Shown here: positions 46,285 through 57,091 of the stretch, in pieces | How positions within the stretch are numbered: the first letter of the stretch is position 1 | Layout of the letters: the number at the start of each line of letters is the position of its first letter | NCBI GenBank assembly: GCA_029747585.1 | Contig: JAPEVF010000202.1 | Location: forward strand, 1-64,000 | Reading direction: 5' to 3' | Length of the DNA stretch: 64,000 nucleotides | Source of the DNA: Pleurotus djamor | Taxonomy: Eukaryota; Basidiomycota; Agaricomycetes; Agaricales; Pleurotaceae | Program-made: the position numbers and the translations under genes | Notes under the pieces: generated by a model | The model's input: only the letters and a program-made list of their open reading frames with translations | Told to the model about the DNA's origin: nothing | The model's database searches: none

Positions 46285-47982
46285 ATGAGTCTCAATGGCC
46301 TGGTTTGTCAACAATGCAAGGAACCCCTCCAAGTGTGTGCTCTTCAGAAACGCCATATCTGAGTCTGATGGATCGTTACTTTGTCTAGTTAGATGCCTCC
46401 TTGGTAGATTTGGCTCCTTCAGCCTACGACATGATAGTCGCTTCTCTACCCCCAGACAAGTCTGCTTCACATCCAATTCCTGCATCTGAGGCCGAACAGC
46501 TGGCACAGCTGCCATCAGGCTCGGTCGCTGTGAAGCAAGCCTGGCAGCACTCCAAAAATGCCTCAACCAACCCTCTGTCTTCTCTACGTACCCCCAAGCA
46601 GGGTTCCCCATTGCCTACTGAGTCCTTTGTGCTACTCCAGGACAGCATCATTCGTACTATACCACCACCGGCATCTAGTCCGGCACGCTCAAAACGGCGT
46701 TCTGTGACGTCTCCGCGGTCAACTTCCACGCAGGATGTACCTCCAGAACCAGAGCATCCTACCTTAGCGCCTCTCACACATCATCTAAGGTCTACACTGC
46801 GCCTCTTCAACCTTCTTTCATCTCGTACTGACATCGATCACCCTCTTTGCGACGAATGCACTCAAATTATTTTGACATCACTACAAAAGCAGCTGGAGGA
46901 AACCAAGAAGGAACGAGATGGGTACATTGCTTTTGATAAGGAAGTCAGGAAGGAGAGAGAGCGAGAGGGCCAAGGGCCAAGCAAGGAGGAAATGGAGAAG
47001 AAGATTGAGAAACTGAAAGAAGAAGAACGTGTAGCGATCGAACAAACGAAAGCTGCCGAGAGGGAGAAAGACAAACTGGATGAGGAACTGCGTGCTTTGG
47101 AGCTAGAGGAAGCAGCGCTTGAGGCAGAAGAATCAGAGTACGCGCAGTTCCCCTTCCCTGATGAACCAAGCTGACAGATGTTTAGCTTTTGGCGGGCACA
47201 CAACGAACATTTGCTCCTTGCCGATCAGCAAGTGGCACAACTGTCTAGCCTTCGTGCAGCATACTCGGCAGACTCCTTGACGCTCGACAAATTGGAAAGA
47301 GCCAATGTCTATAACGACGCATTCTGCATTGGGCATGACGGAGTGTTCGGGACGATAAATGGACTACGGTTGGGCCGCGTACCCAGCGTTCCAGTAGGAA
47401 TCTATCCATTTATCTTTGACAATGCACCTGATGATTTTAGGTCGAATGGGCGGAAATCAACGCCGCTTGGGGCCAAACCCTCCTCCTCCTGTATACCATC
47501 GCCCGCAAGCTTGATTATACATTTTCAAAGTACGATTCCGGATCTCATCCGCACAGGATAGTTCCTCACGCTGTGAGAGCAGTTACCGCTTAATCCCCAT
47601 GGGTTCCTTCTCCCGAATCGACAAAATTGTGGGCGATAAGGCGACGTACGAACTTTATGGCTCTGGAGACCTCCATATTGGAAGGTTGCTACACAATCGA
47701 CGGTTTGATTTCGCGATGGTAGCGTTTCTTGACTGTTTGAAAAGCATAATCGAGCATGTCAAGTCTCAGGACGCAACAGTTGATTTTCCGCATCAGTATG
47801 TTCAAAAGTTTTCGTTAACCCCGTCCCCCCTGACCCTCTTCAGGATTTCCAAAGACAGGATCGGCGAGGTTTCCGTGAAACTGCAGTTCAATCAAGAAGA
47901 CGCATGGACCCGCGCACTGCGCCATGTGTTACTGGCGCTGAAGATTCTCTTGAAGTGGACCACGAACGGTTCCAATGGCTGA
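46285..47982 (+). CDS. VPS30: Beclin-1 / Atg6 (Vps30)
   Basis: Subunit of the class III PI3-kinase complexes for autophagy and endosomal sorting. Exon 1 encodes [16 protein letters not shown] with the CxxC pair seen at fungal Beclin N-termini; splicing at GTGTGT joins it to [18 protein letters not shown] disordered region is followed by a coiled coil (about 46870-47140, [20 protein letters not shown]). The evolutionarily conserved BARA domain follows: [40 protein letters not shown], then [40 protein letters not shown] and the C-terminal [20 protein letters not shown]. Six or so exons. Confidence 0.95.
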
Positions 47983-48361
47983 ATCTCAGCCTTAAGTCCT
48001 CGAGTCCTTCAGCTGTCCGAGTGTGTAGCATGCGAAATGTAGTACGCTTGACTGTGGTAGCAAGTAGTATTGGCAAAAGCGCCCGAATAGCATCACTCTT
48101 CCAACAAAATTCGCAATCGTCCTGTGATTGAGTATCAATGCACCTCTCGTCGACGTTGCTGTCAAGCCCTCTACTTCAGAAGTCAGTGACAGTGTGAGTA
48201 AGGTCCTCCCCAGAAGTCGGCCCGGACTTGGCTTGGTAATCCATGCACGGAAGTCTTACCAACCCATAGTCGGGTAGATAATGGTCAACTCTCGAGCGGC
48301 ATATGGCTCACCGTGATATCATCCCCGCCAGGTCTTAACTGACTTCCCGACTGTCCAAGCC
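47983..48361. other. Intergenic gap upstream of glutamate-cysteine ligase
   Basis: 379 bp between Beclin and the ligase start. It should hold the Beclin terminator and the ligase promoter. A TGAGTAA heptamer near 48193 resembles an AP-1/Yap-type half site, which would fit an oxidative-stress gene, but one such heptamer is weak evidence. No gene seen. Confidence 0.35.
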
Positions 48362-51073
48362 ATGGGACTTTTGTATCTCGGAACGCCTCTTCCATGGGAC
48401 GAAGCTAAACATTATGCAGACCATGTTAGGCACCATGGCATCACCCAGTTCTTGCAGACATGGAACCGCTTAAAGGATAGACATGGCGACGAACTTCTCT
48501 GGGGCGACGAGGTGAGTATTTTTTCAGTACTGCTGGAATGCGTAATGACTGTTGCTCAGATAGAGTATATGGTGGTCGTACTCGATGAGGCGACCAAGGC
48601 AGCTCGGCTATCTCTCCGTCAGACAGAGATTTTGGATAAGCTGAGTAGAATAGTGGACAACATCACTGCTGGATGCCCTAGTTCGTGAGTATGAGCTCTC
48701 AATGAGTCTGTATGTTCTCATCTCAGTATGCACAGTATCTCTGTTCCCACTTTCCATCCAGAATATGGCCGCTATATGCTGGAGTCTACGCCAGGCTCGC
48801 CGTATACCGGCTCCATACCCGATATACTCTCTGTCGAAGCCAATATGCGTTATAGGTGTGTTCATCCATTATCACTACGTGTCAAAGTCTCATAGTAGTA
48901 GGCGCAACCTGGCCCGGAAGCATCTGAGAGCCCATGAGGTTCCTCTCACGCTGACATCATATCCTCTGCTAGGTGTTCCGGGCCCATTCACCGAACCAAT
49001 AGCTGACCCGGTCGACGCCGTGTCCAGTCATAGTCTCTTCCTTCCTCAGGAAATCACCAATCCGCATGTGAGATTCCCGTACGTGTTTTACCACTTTGGG
49101 AGCCTGTCGGGCGGAAGCTCAAGCTCTATTAGAACGCTTACTGCCAATATCCGGGAACGAAGAGGCTCCAAGGTTGCAATCAACCTTCCCTTATTCATAG
49201 ACAAGAACACGCCCAGACCATTTGTCGACCCCACAATTCCATGGGAGCGATCGGTATATGCTGAAGACCCAGGTTTGCACTCATCCGCTAGCGAACCTCA
49301 CACGCGCGTATAATGTTGATCGTCTCCTTAGAAGCACGAAACGGCGCCGCGCTGCCTGACCATGTTTACATGGATGCAATGGGTTTCGGCATGGGTTGTT
49401 GCTGCTTGCAGCTCACGTTTCAAGCATGTAACATCGACGAAGCTCGCCGAATGTACGATGGATTAATACCCGTTGCACCAATTCTAGTGAGGACAAGCTA
49501 CAGTCATCATGTATAACCCCGTTTTCACGACACTTTAAGCTCGCATTGACGGCTGCGAGCCCGGTCTGGCGTGGCCTCCTTGCTGACGTTGACTGTCGAT
49601 GGAACGTAATCGCAGGCAGCGTTGACGACCGTACGGACGAGGAACGTGGGCTGAAGGTTGGTTCCAGGCTTGAATGATTTCTTTGACGCTCGTTTCTCAC
49701 ACACAGTTTAGCCTCTGAAGAATAGCCGGTTCCGTATACCCAAGTCTCGATATGATAGTGTCAGCCTTTATCTATCTAAAGACTCCAGGAATAGACCAGA
49801 ATATAACGACATCAGCGCGCCCTTCGACGAAGCCATCTTCAAACGTTTAATGGAACATGGTTAGGCTCTCCCCCTCCATGTCGTTTCAGTCCTTAATGCT
49901 CCTTCAACGACGCAGGTATAGATGACATATTGGCGAAGCACATCGCCCATTTGTTCATTCGAGACCCACTCGTTGTTTTCACGGAAACGATCGATCAGGA
50001 TGATACTTCAAGCACTGATCACTTCGAGGTCAACATGGCGCTGCTCTCAATCGAATCACCGACACTGAAACATCTTCCTTCTGCAGAACATCCAGTCTAC
50101 TAACTGGCAAACACTTCGCTTCAAACCACCTCCTGCAAACTCACCAATTGGCTGGCGCGTCGAGTTTCGGAGTATGGAGGTTCAACTGACCGATTTTGAA
50201 AACGCTGCGTTCGCCGTTTTCTTGGTGCTCCTCTCGCGGGCCATGTTAAGCTTTCATCTCAATACGTATATCCCTATATCCAAGGTGGCTTCTTGCTTTG
50301 ACCCCATTGAAACACTGTTGACGCCTCACTCAGGTAGATGAGAATATGGCGAGAGCCCAAATCCGGGACGCCGCAACTTCAGCCAGGTTCTTCTTCCGAA
50401 AGAATCTTCGACCTCATGGTGCCTCTCCTGTATCGTCAGGTTGTACCACACCTGTCGACGGCACATTCCCTTCCAAAGAAACAAAGCTCAGGAATTGTTT
50501 CCCAGCCCCACCTGCTCTCAACGGAGACGCGCATACACCTGTAGAACACGAATACGAAGAGATGACTCTCCGAGAGATCATGACCGGAAAGGTAGTGCTT
50601 TGCCTCGATGACCACTATTACTGGCTGACTTGGACAAAGGGTAAAGGACACGAAGGACTTTTAGATTTGGTGCAAGCCTACTTGGACACGCTTGATGTTC
50701 CTCCTGAAGATATGCAGAGACTCAACGTATACTTAGACTTCATACGACGTCGAGCAACTGGTAGCTTCTTTCCTCATCTAATTTTTTGGTCCTTTTCTCA
50801 ACCTTGGGCAGGTGAACTATTGACGCCAGCTACTTGGATTCGCAACTTTGTCCGTTCGCATCCCGACTATAAACACGACTCTATCGTTAGCTCCTCCACA
50901 AACTACGACCTCCTAGTTGCGATAGACGAGATGTATGTCACATTGTCCGACTTTATACTTTCTTTTTTGTTTCTAACGCTGTTTTTAGTGAACGAGGAGT
51001 CCGTAGCGCCCCAGATTTGTTGCCCGAATCGTATAAGGGTGGTCAGAGTGACCGAGGTTCCATTGGACTGTAA
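48362..51073 (+). CDS. GSH1: Glutamate-cysteine ligase catalytic subunit
   Basis: First and rate-limiting step of glutathione synthesis. Exons begin [20 protein letters not shown] and continue [60 protein letters not shown] and [13 protein letters not shown]. The conserved substrate-binding run follows: [39 protein letters not shown] and [14 protein letters not shown]. The last exon is joined across the GTATGT intron near 50933 to [17 protein letters not shown] and ends GSIGL, TAA at 51071-51073. About eleven exons. Glu/Arg catalytic residues in the [10 protein letters not shown] block are intact. Confidence 0.94.
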
Positions 51074-51184
51074 ACTTATACCTATAATATTACAACTTTG
51101 CTGTCACCAACCTCCAAAGGCCGCAACCAAAGCCTCGAATCAAAAATAAACAGTCCTAATAGGGGCGACTCCTCCCTCGCATTC

Positions 51185-51194
51185 GTCACGTGAC
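51185..51194. promoter_or_regulatory. E-box palindrome GTCACGTGAC
   Basis: A perfect 10-bp palindrome containing CACGTG, 75 bp upstream of the F1 delta start codon and about 110 bp past the GSH1 stop. Cbf1-type bHLH factors bind TCACGTGA in yeasts and regulate respiratory and sulfur genes, which fits ATP synthase. Binding here is inference. Confidence 0.4.
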
Positions 51195-51269
51195 TCCTTA
51201 ACACCGTTGCTTCGGAATTTTGCGGCCTGGGACGGTAAACACTCTTCGTCTTGCTCAAGGCCCTCCGCA

Positions 51270-51925
51270 ATGTCTTCACTCCGCCTTCTTCAGACTGCTG
51301 CTCGACGCGCCCCCTCCTCCTTCGTTGCGGCCCGACGTGGTTATGCAGAGGTCTCGGACAAAATAAAACTTTCTCTGGTTCTTCCCCACCAGGTGCGTGC
51401 ACCCTAACTGAACCTGGCGTAATGCTTGAACAACTGGATTTTAGGCTATCTTCACTTCAACGGAGGTCGTGCAAGTGAATATTTCTGCGGCAACCGGTGA
51501 CATGGGTATCCTGGCCAACCACGTTCCGTCGATAGAACCTCTCCGACCCGGTGTTGTTGAGGTCATCGAATCCAGCGGCTCAAAGAAATGGTTTGGTGAG
51601 GATGGTGAACTGGTCGTAGTACTGGATTTGTGCTCATGCTTATCTTCTTAGTGTCTGGCGGCTTTGCTACCGTTCATCCCGGTAACAAGTTGACCATCAA
51701 TGTTGTCGAGGCCGCTCCGTTAGAGGAATTCTCCGTTGAAGTGCGTCTTATTCTCAAAGTCTCTTACCACATGCTCATGATTGGAAAAATCCTTAGGCTA
51801 TCCGCAACAACCTCCAGGAAGCACTCCGCGTTGCCTCTGGAAATGGATCGGAGGAGGACAAACTCGAAGCTCGTATCGAAGCCGATGTTTACGAGGCCCT
51901 TCAGCATGCAGTCGCGTCGAAGTAG
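51270..51925 (+). CDS. ATP16: Mitochondrial F1-ATP synthase delta subunit
   Basis: Central-stalk subunit (bacterial epsilon homologue). Four exons. MSSLRLLQTAARRAPSSFVA is a mitochondrial presequence with a likely cleavage near the ARRGYAE stretch; KIKLSLVLPHQ then begins the mature beta domain. Further exons give VQVNISAATGDMGILANHVP, IEPLRPGVVEVIESSGSKKW and VSGGFATVHPGNKLTINVVE. The C-terminal helices are AIRNNLQEALRVASG and ARIEADVYEALQHAVASK. Length is normal (about 160 residues). Confidence 0.94.
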
Positions 51926-52073
51926 TCTACCAATATCTTAGACGTATACTACTTATTATGAGACATTTCCGGCCGTGGATCTTACTCTGGGTGTTTAGAC
52001 GTTGGAAATACTCAGTTTCCAGGAACTAATAACTCTGTTCATCATCGGTTGGTAGGCCTGTGACTGTCCTTTG

Positions 52074-52227
52074 TATGAGGTTGACGAAATAGGAAACCGT
52101 CGATACAAAGGCCTGTAAATCTGAGTTTAAACTTGGCTGGTACTGCAGGAAGCACGATTTTTGACAGATTTTGACACTTCCTATGTCGCGTGGCTCGTGA
52201 GAATGCACACGTAAGCAACGGAACGAC
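52074..52227 (+). repeat. Left inverted arm of the 52-kb element
   Basis: Starts TATGAGGTTGACGAAATAGG and ends GTAAGCAACGGAACGA. It pairs with the arm at 52803-52945 with roughly 85 percent identity by eye. Confidence 0.75.
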
Positions 52228-52802
52228 GGATTCGGAGGAACTTCTTGAGAGCTGGCTCTGAGCTGGATCATGGATGCTTCAAAACCGAGCGACGTTGGTT
52301 AACCCACCGGACGGATGTACTCACTGGAGTCTGGTATAGACAAAGCCTCTGTGAATTGTCGCCATATGGCATAATAACCAAAAGTCTGCGCGCGGTGGTC
52401 TTGTTCTCACGAGCAGGAAGACGACTTGAACTGTACTACATCACGTCCTCTGCTTCGTGAAAACTATCGATAAAATTTCCCTCTCATTGATGCTTCTCCA
52501 ATCACTCCATTTGCTCCCAATGATTCACTATCCAGTTCCCTTTGTTCGCGACGCGATACACCAAGAACACACACCGTGCAAGCATCTTTCGAGGCTGTTA
52601 AAACTTGTGTGGATATCGAGGCTGCATTTCAGACTGCCGCGAGTTGCCTGTACCAGAGTCCGGCAGTGAGTCCAGCTGATCAGATGGCACCCCGAAGGTC
52701 AACAGGGATAATTTCCTTGGAACCGGCTGAGATACAACGGCAGTAGGGGTGCAGTCAGAGGTTTAACTGTGCCAAACGTTCACCGTCGGCTTGAATCCTC
52801 GA

Positions 52803-52945
52803 TCGTTCCGTTGCTTATGTACGAGCCACGCGACATAGGAAATGTCGAAAACTGTCAAAAGTGGTGCTTCCTGCAGTACCAGCCAAGTTTAAACTCAGAT
52901 TTACCAGGCCGTCTATCGACGGTTTCCTAATTCGACAACCTCATA
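52803..52945 (-). repeat. Right inverted arm of the 52-kb element
   Basis: Starts TCGTTCCGTTGCTTATG and ends TTCGACAACCTCATA. It is the reverse complement of the left arm apart from scattered changes and one short gap. Confidence 0.75.
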
Positions 52946-53150
52946 GCGGCCTGGTCACGAGGCTAATCGGTTGGGCGCTTGGATGTACTCCCATGGCATT
53001 GGCATCTTCATCAACTCTTGACAGTATTGATTCCGCATCCATGGGTAAAAAGTGATCATAATGCAGCCTGTTCAAATCTCATCACGTAGGACGTAAAGAT
53101 TTACCGCGTTCATTCACCCATCCACTCTTTTCTTTTGCCTGTCCTTTCCG

Positions 53151-56100
53151 ATGACCACTGTGTCCGAAGATCCGCCATGGAAGCAGTTTGACTTCCTGTA
53201 TGGAGATCTGTTCCGTGACGCCCTCTTTGCCTTTCAAGAACAGGAAAAAGTCAGGCGCAGTAGTCGAGGGAGGGCTGCGAGCAGTGCTCGGGACTTTGCA
53301 AAAACCCTGTTGTCCGATGCAGAGACGGTATGGTGTCTTCTACTCACAAGACACGGCACGATCAATTGCTCATGTGCGATGCTTCACATTTTCAACAGCA
53401 AGCTAGGACGAGGCAATGGCTTTTGCTTGCCTTCGACTCTCCCAAGGAAAATTGTGACGCTAACGAGTTTTATGACAGCCTCCGCCATGATCCTCTTTCT
53501 GAAGACATATTACAATTTGCCACCGAGGTATTCTGTCTAGCGTATTCAGACAGTGCCTCCCCTAGAATCGAAGCTCTCATCAATAAGGAACGCAGGTTGC
53601 GAGGCTTCATGTATCAAGCGAAAGCTCTGGTCCGCAACGGCCCAACGAAGCGCAAAGCGAAGTTGGTAACTTGCATCAAGTCTGAGCCCGTCGATACAAT
53701 TCTAGTGGAGGAGTCGGCGATTCCGGATAGCAAGAAGCCTAGAGTCGCGCCTCCAGCCANACGTCGCAAGAAATCAAGAAAGTCCAAGTCGAAGCGCCAT
53801 CTCCCCCATGTCAAAATCGAAGTCGATGAATCACTCCCAAGTGATGCACCCGCTTCGATACCTCAGGCACAAGATTGTGAGGCTACAGAACGACTACAGA
53901 ACGATGACCTCCCAGCGACACAGATACAGGATTTTGCCCTGCCAGCCGAGGAACCACTACTACCAAGTCCAGCGACTCATGCGCAGGATTCCGTTACGTC
54001 AACCGCAGCCACAGAAATAGTTTCAAGCGACGTTATCCTTTCAACCACTCGGACTTGGGATAACGTGCCGCTAATTGAGGATATACAACCATCTCCCCAC
54101 GATAGCCTCCTTCTGGTCGCCCAGACCCCAAATTTAAGACCAACTGAAGTTGAATTACCTATGGATATCGACCTCCTGCCGAACGCTCAGATCCAAATTT
54201 CCAAGCCTTTGGCGCCACAATCACCTATCCTACAAGTCATTGACGAAGGCCGCTCCTCTTTAATCCCCGAGTTAATACCCAATACTTCTGNGGACATGCA
54301 CACCGCTCAGTTATCCTCGGAAAGTCTGCCTCTTCCCTCGCACCAAATACCCGATATCCTCGTTCCAACACCTCGCCCAGTTTTCCCTGGGTATCCTCCT
54401 ATATGGGCCAAAGTAAGTATCATATTGTCTCTCTCTCTCATCCACTTCACATCCATGCACAATCTCTTAGTCGCGACAAGAGGTTTGTGAATCATTTGCC
54501 TGGTTTCGAAGTTTCCAGGGTGGTGTATATCACTCGAACGGGTATGTGAANGGCTACCTATTGAGTGCATTCGCTTCAAGGTGATCTGTCCGCCCTCTGA
54601 AATTCCTTCTGGGCACTTAACGTATTTTAGTCGAGATATATTCCACCATGACGGGCGGCTCATTATCTCCCATGGGTAAGGCACCTGTGCCTAATAAGTT
54701 GTGAACGCTTGAAACCTGATTTCGTTGAAGAGGTGGCAAGTGGGAAAGCCAGCATTCAATCAAGGGTCAGACGGAGACTCATCTGGCAGACGATCAGCTT
54801 GCTCAAGACAAATCTGTGCGATCACTTATCGCAAATTATCAACAACGCCGGCCCTTGGTGTTACTNGTTGATGACAAGTATGCTCTCTTTCCTTGGGATT
54901 TGACCGCTGGCGGCGTGACCTACGCTATCCTGGGCTTCTTTTTCATCTCCCATGTCTGGGGTATGTATGATTGGTNATCTTTTTACGTTCTTATCCTCAC
55001 TGTTGGTATTCTCAGCTGAATACCAACCTGCTGCGAACGGACGTGGCCGCGTCGTGCGATATAAGTTCGCCTTCCAATGGTACGAGAAGCAGGTAGGTTC
55101 GTTCTACATAGCCTAGTCATTGGCATTCAGTCCTTTCAGGGTCAACCGTGGTGGATACCCCAAATCCCCTCTCCGAGTCCGATANCACCTCAGACGCTAN
55201 GAGGGACCGCGACCGCGCCCATTGCCTCGCATATGTCAGAGGTCTCTGAGACAATAATACCTACGTATGGACTCCGCTTCATCTCCATCTACCAACTCTG
55301 ACCTTCACAATACGCAACAGTCCAAATACATGTTGTCGATGTCGAACAATCTCCNCCAAGATATATCAAGAATGGATGTGCTTGAATGCAGAATGTCCAT
55401 CCTTTTGGCAAGTTAACGGGAAGATGGCTGATGAAAACTTTCTGACTTACGACGCTACATTCCTGAAACCTGTTAAAGAGCCTCCTTTGCTCCTTCGTCG
55501 GGAGGATTTACTTCCTGTTTTACCCTCTTCACGTCCCGATTCCGGGATAACTACGGATTNTGCCTTTACAAGAGGGTGGCATTGTCGCAAATGCGGAAGA
55601 CTATCTTGTCGGTGTGTAAATTCAGGCNCCAGATCCGATGTCTGTTTTCAATGTTGCGGATGTTGATTAGCTCTAAATGGGAGAAATGGGACTGTCCTCN
55701 GTGCGGTGTAAGTCAGCCTACGCCCTTTTTCTTGATCCTCGTTGATTTCAAACCAGGAAGAACGCCTTGTACAAGGAAGAGTACGAAAAGCCAGCGAGTT
55801 TCTCGGCATTAAAGTCAAGTCGAGTTTTCAGGATCACCACATTGCCGATGGTTGCGGTAAGTTGCTCATCGTCATTGGAAATGCCCATCTTTCTCACCGC
55901 ACATAGGGATCAAGAAGGGGTTGATGGTCATCTTCCCTCTTCCCAGAGGACAAGGCTCCTACCGAGTCTACGATTTGCCCCATCAAAGGTGACTTCACTT
56001 AGTAGCTTCTACGAAACGCTATTAACGAGGCTCGCAGAGGTCGAATCATTCATATTCGAGGGCTCCTGCCTTTCGGTAACCAGGAGGCTGATCAACTGTT

Positions 56101-57091
56101 TGAGCAGTATCAACAACAGGCTGCCACAGGCGAATTGCCATTCAGGCGCTGGCCATTACGAGCCGTAAGCCACTTCTCTCAANTCATAAGCTGCATGGCG
56201 CTCACACTGTCTCTAGCACAAGCGTAAGAACTTCGGTGTTCCCTTGTGTCACGACGCACNTANCATGCTACATAGTGCGTGGTCAAATGCTGACCCATTA
56301 TTTCTCTCAGAATGGTACGTTTNCANTCGTCCTCTTCGNCNAGTTTCTAAGTTTTCCCTATGTAGCTGGCATCCCGTACCAGGTTCGTCNGTAAATGGTC
56401 TCACCATCTANGCAACACTAAACCGTCCNTAGTATGTTGGAGGCGCTGCCAACACCATTCCTTTGGANAGATTNCCCGTTGTCGCCAGTGCGCGTGACCT
56501 AATCATGAATCGGCTATCCGCAGTTGGTATCAATGCCACTTTCAATGAAGTGCTCTCCTGNGCNTATATGTGCAAGCAAAAGATGGCGGTGCGGATTCNC
56601 TATCGTCTTTTGTTTCATGGTCTGATCACTNGGAGTAGTTTCATAGCGATGCAGAAGCAGGCCTTGGGCCCATGGTTGCCGGCCTTTCGCTAGGTGCACC
56701 TGCTATAATGCACTTCCGNAATCGNAAGACTGAAGGTGAACCGGGCATTNTAATGTCGTTGGTTCTTCGACATGTAAGCCTTGCTTANNAGTNCCACTNN
56801 TTGNNATNNTCTCACAACAGNGNAGGGTGACGTNCTAGTGATGGANGGTNGCCAGATACAACAACTTTACGAGTAAGTGGTGTTGAAACTACGCNTCATC
56901 CACCTATGNTTATTCGAACTCTTCNCAGACATATGGTCATTCCGACGAATTTCCGAATCGCTGCGACTGCTCGGATGATATATTCAGAAAACGCAGCTGA
57001 TTCCTCTGTGTCCAGGGCGGTTAAGTTCGAAGATAAACAGAACACCCTCCATTCAACGCTTCTCGAGTCTCCAACCCCTCTACTCTATTGA
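53151..57091 (+). CDS. AlkB-like 2-oxoglutarate/Fe(II) dioxygenase, large multi-module form
   Basis: A long protein with a dioxygenase domain at its C-terminus. Order: an N-terminal acidic/basic region (PWKQFDFLYGDLFRDALFAF), a disordered basic stretch (RRKKSRKSKSKRHLP) and a long Pro/Ser-rich linker. A conserved globular part follows (VDDKYALFPWDLTAGGVTYA, EYQPAANGRGRVVRYKFAFQ). Then come cysteine-rich segments (CLNAECPSFW; WHCRKCGRLSC; WDCPxCG) likely binding zinc. In the AlkB-like domain the iron ligands appear in KQKMAFHSDAEAGLGPMVAG (HxD), RHGDVLVM, the distal His in YEHMVIP and the 2-oxoglutarate Arg in NFRIAATARMIYS. At least fifteen exons, with many N bases after 54.2 kb. The substrate is unknown (nucleic acid or protein demethylation are options). 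Confidence 0.75.

Larger units (their letters stand above)
52054..52964. mobile_element. Non-autonomous terminal-inverted-repeat element (about 0.9 kb)
   Basis: The left arm 52074-52227 and right arm 52803-52945 are inverted copies. Shared blocks include ATGAGGTTG, TAGGAAACCGTCGATA, GTAAATCTGAGTTTAAACTT, GGCTGGTACTGCAGGAAGCA and CCACGCGACATAGGAA (orientation varies by arm). Weaker similarity reaches about 52054 and 52964. The left arm has a roughly 11-bp insert relative to the right. The roughly 575-bp interior has no transposase-like reading frame. It is best read as a MITE-like or fold-back DNA transposon derivative. No clean target-site duplication is seen, so the true ends are uncertain. 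Confidence 0.65.
51926..53150. other. Non-coding gap holding a long inverted-repeat element
   Basis: No convincing coding sequence in this gap of over 1.2 kb. It is largely occupied by the inverted-repeat element annotated separately; the remainder is short flanks: the ATP16 3' UTR on the left and the promoter of the dioxygenase gene on the right. Confidence 0.6.
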
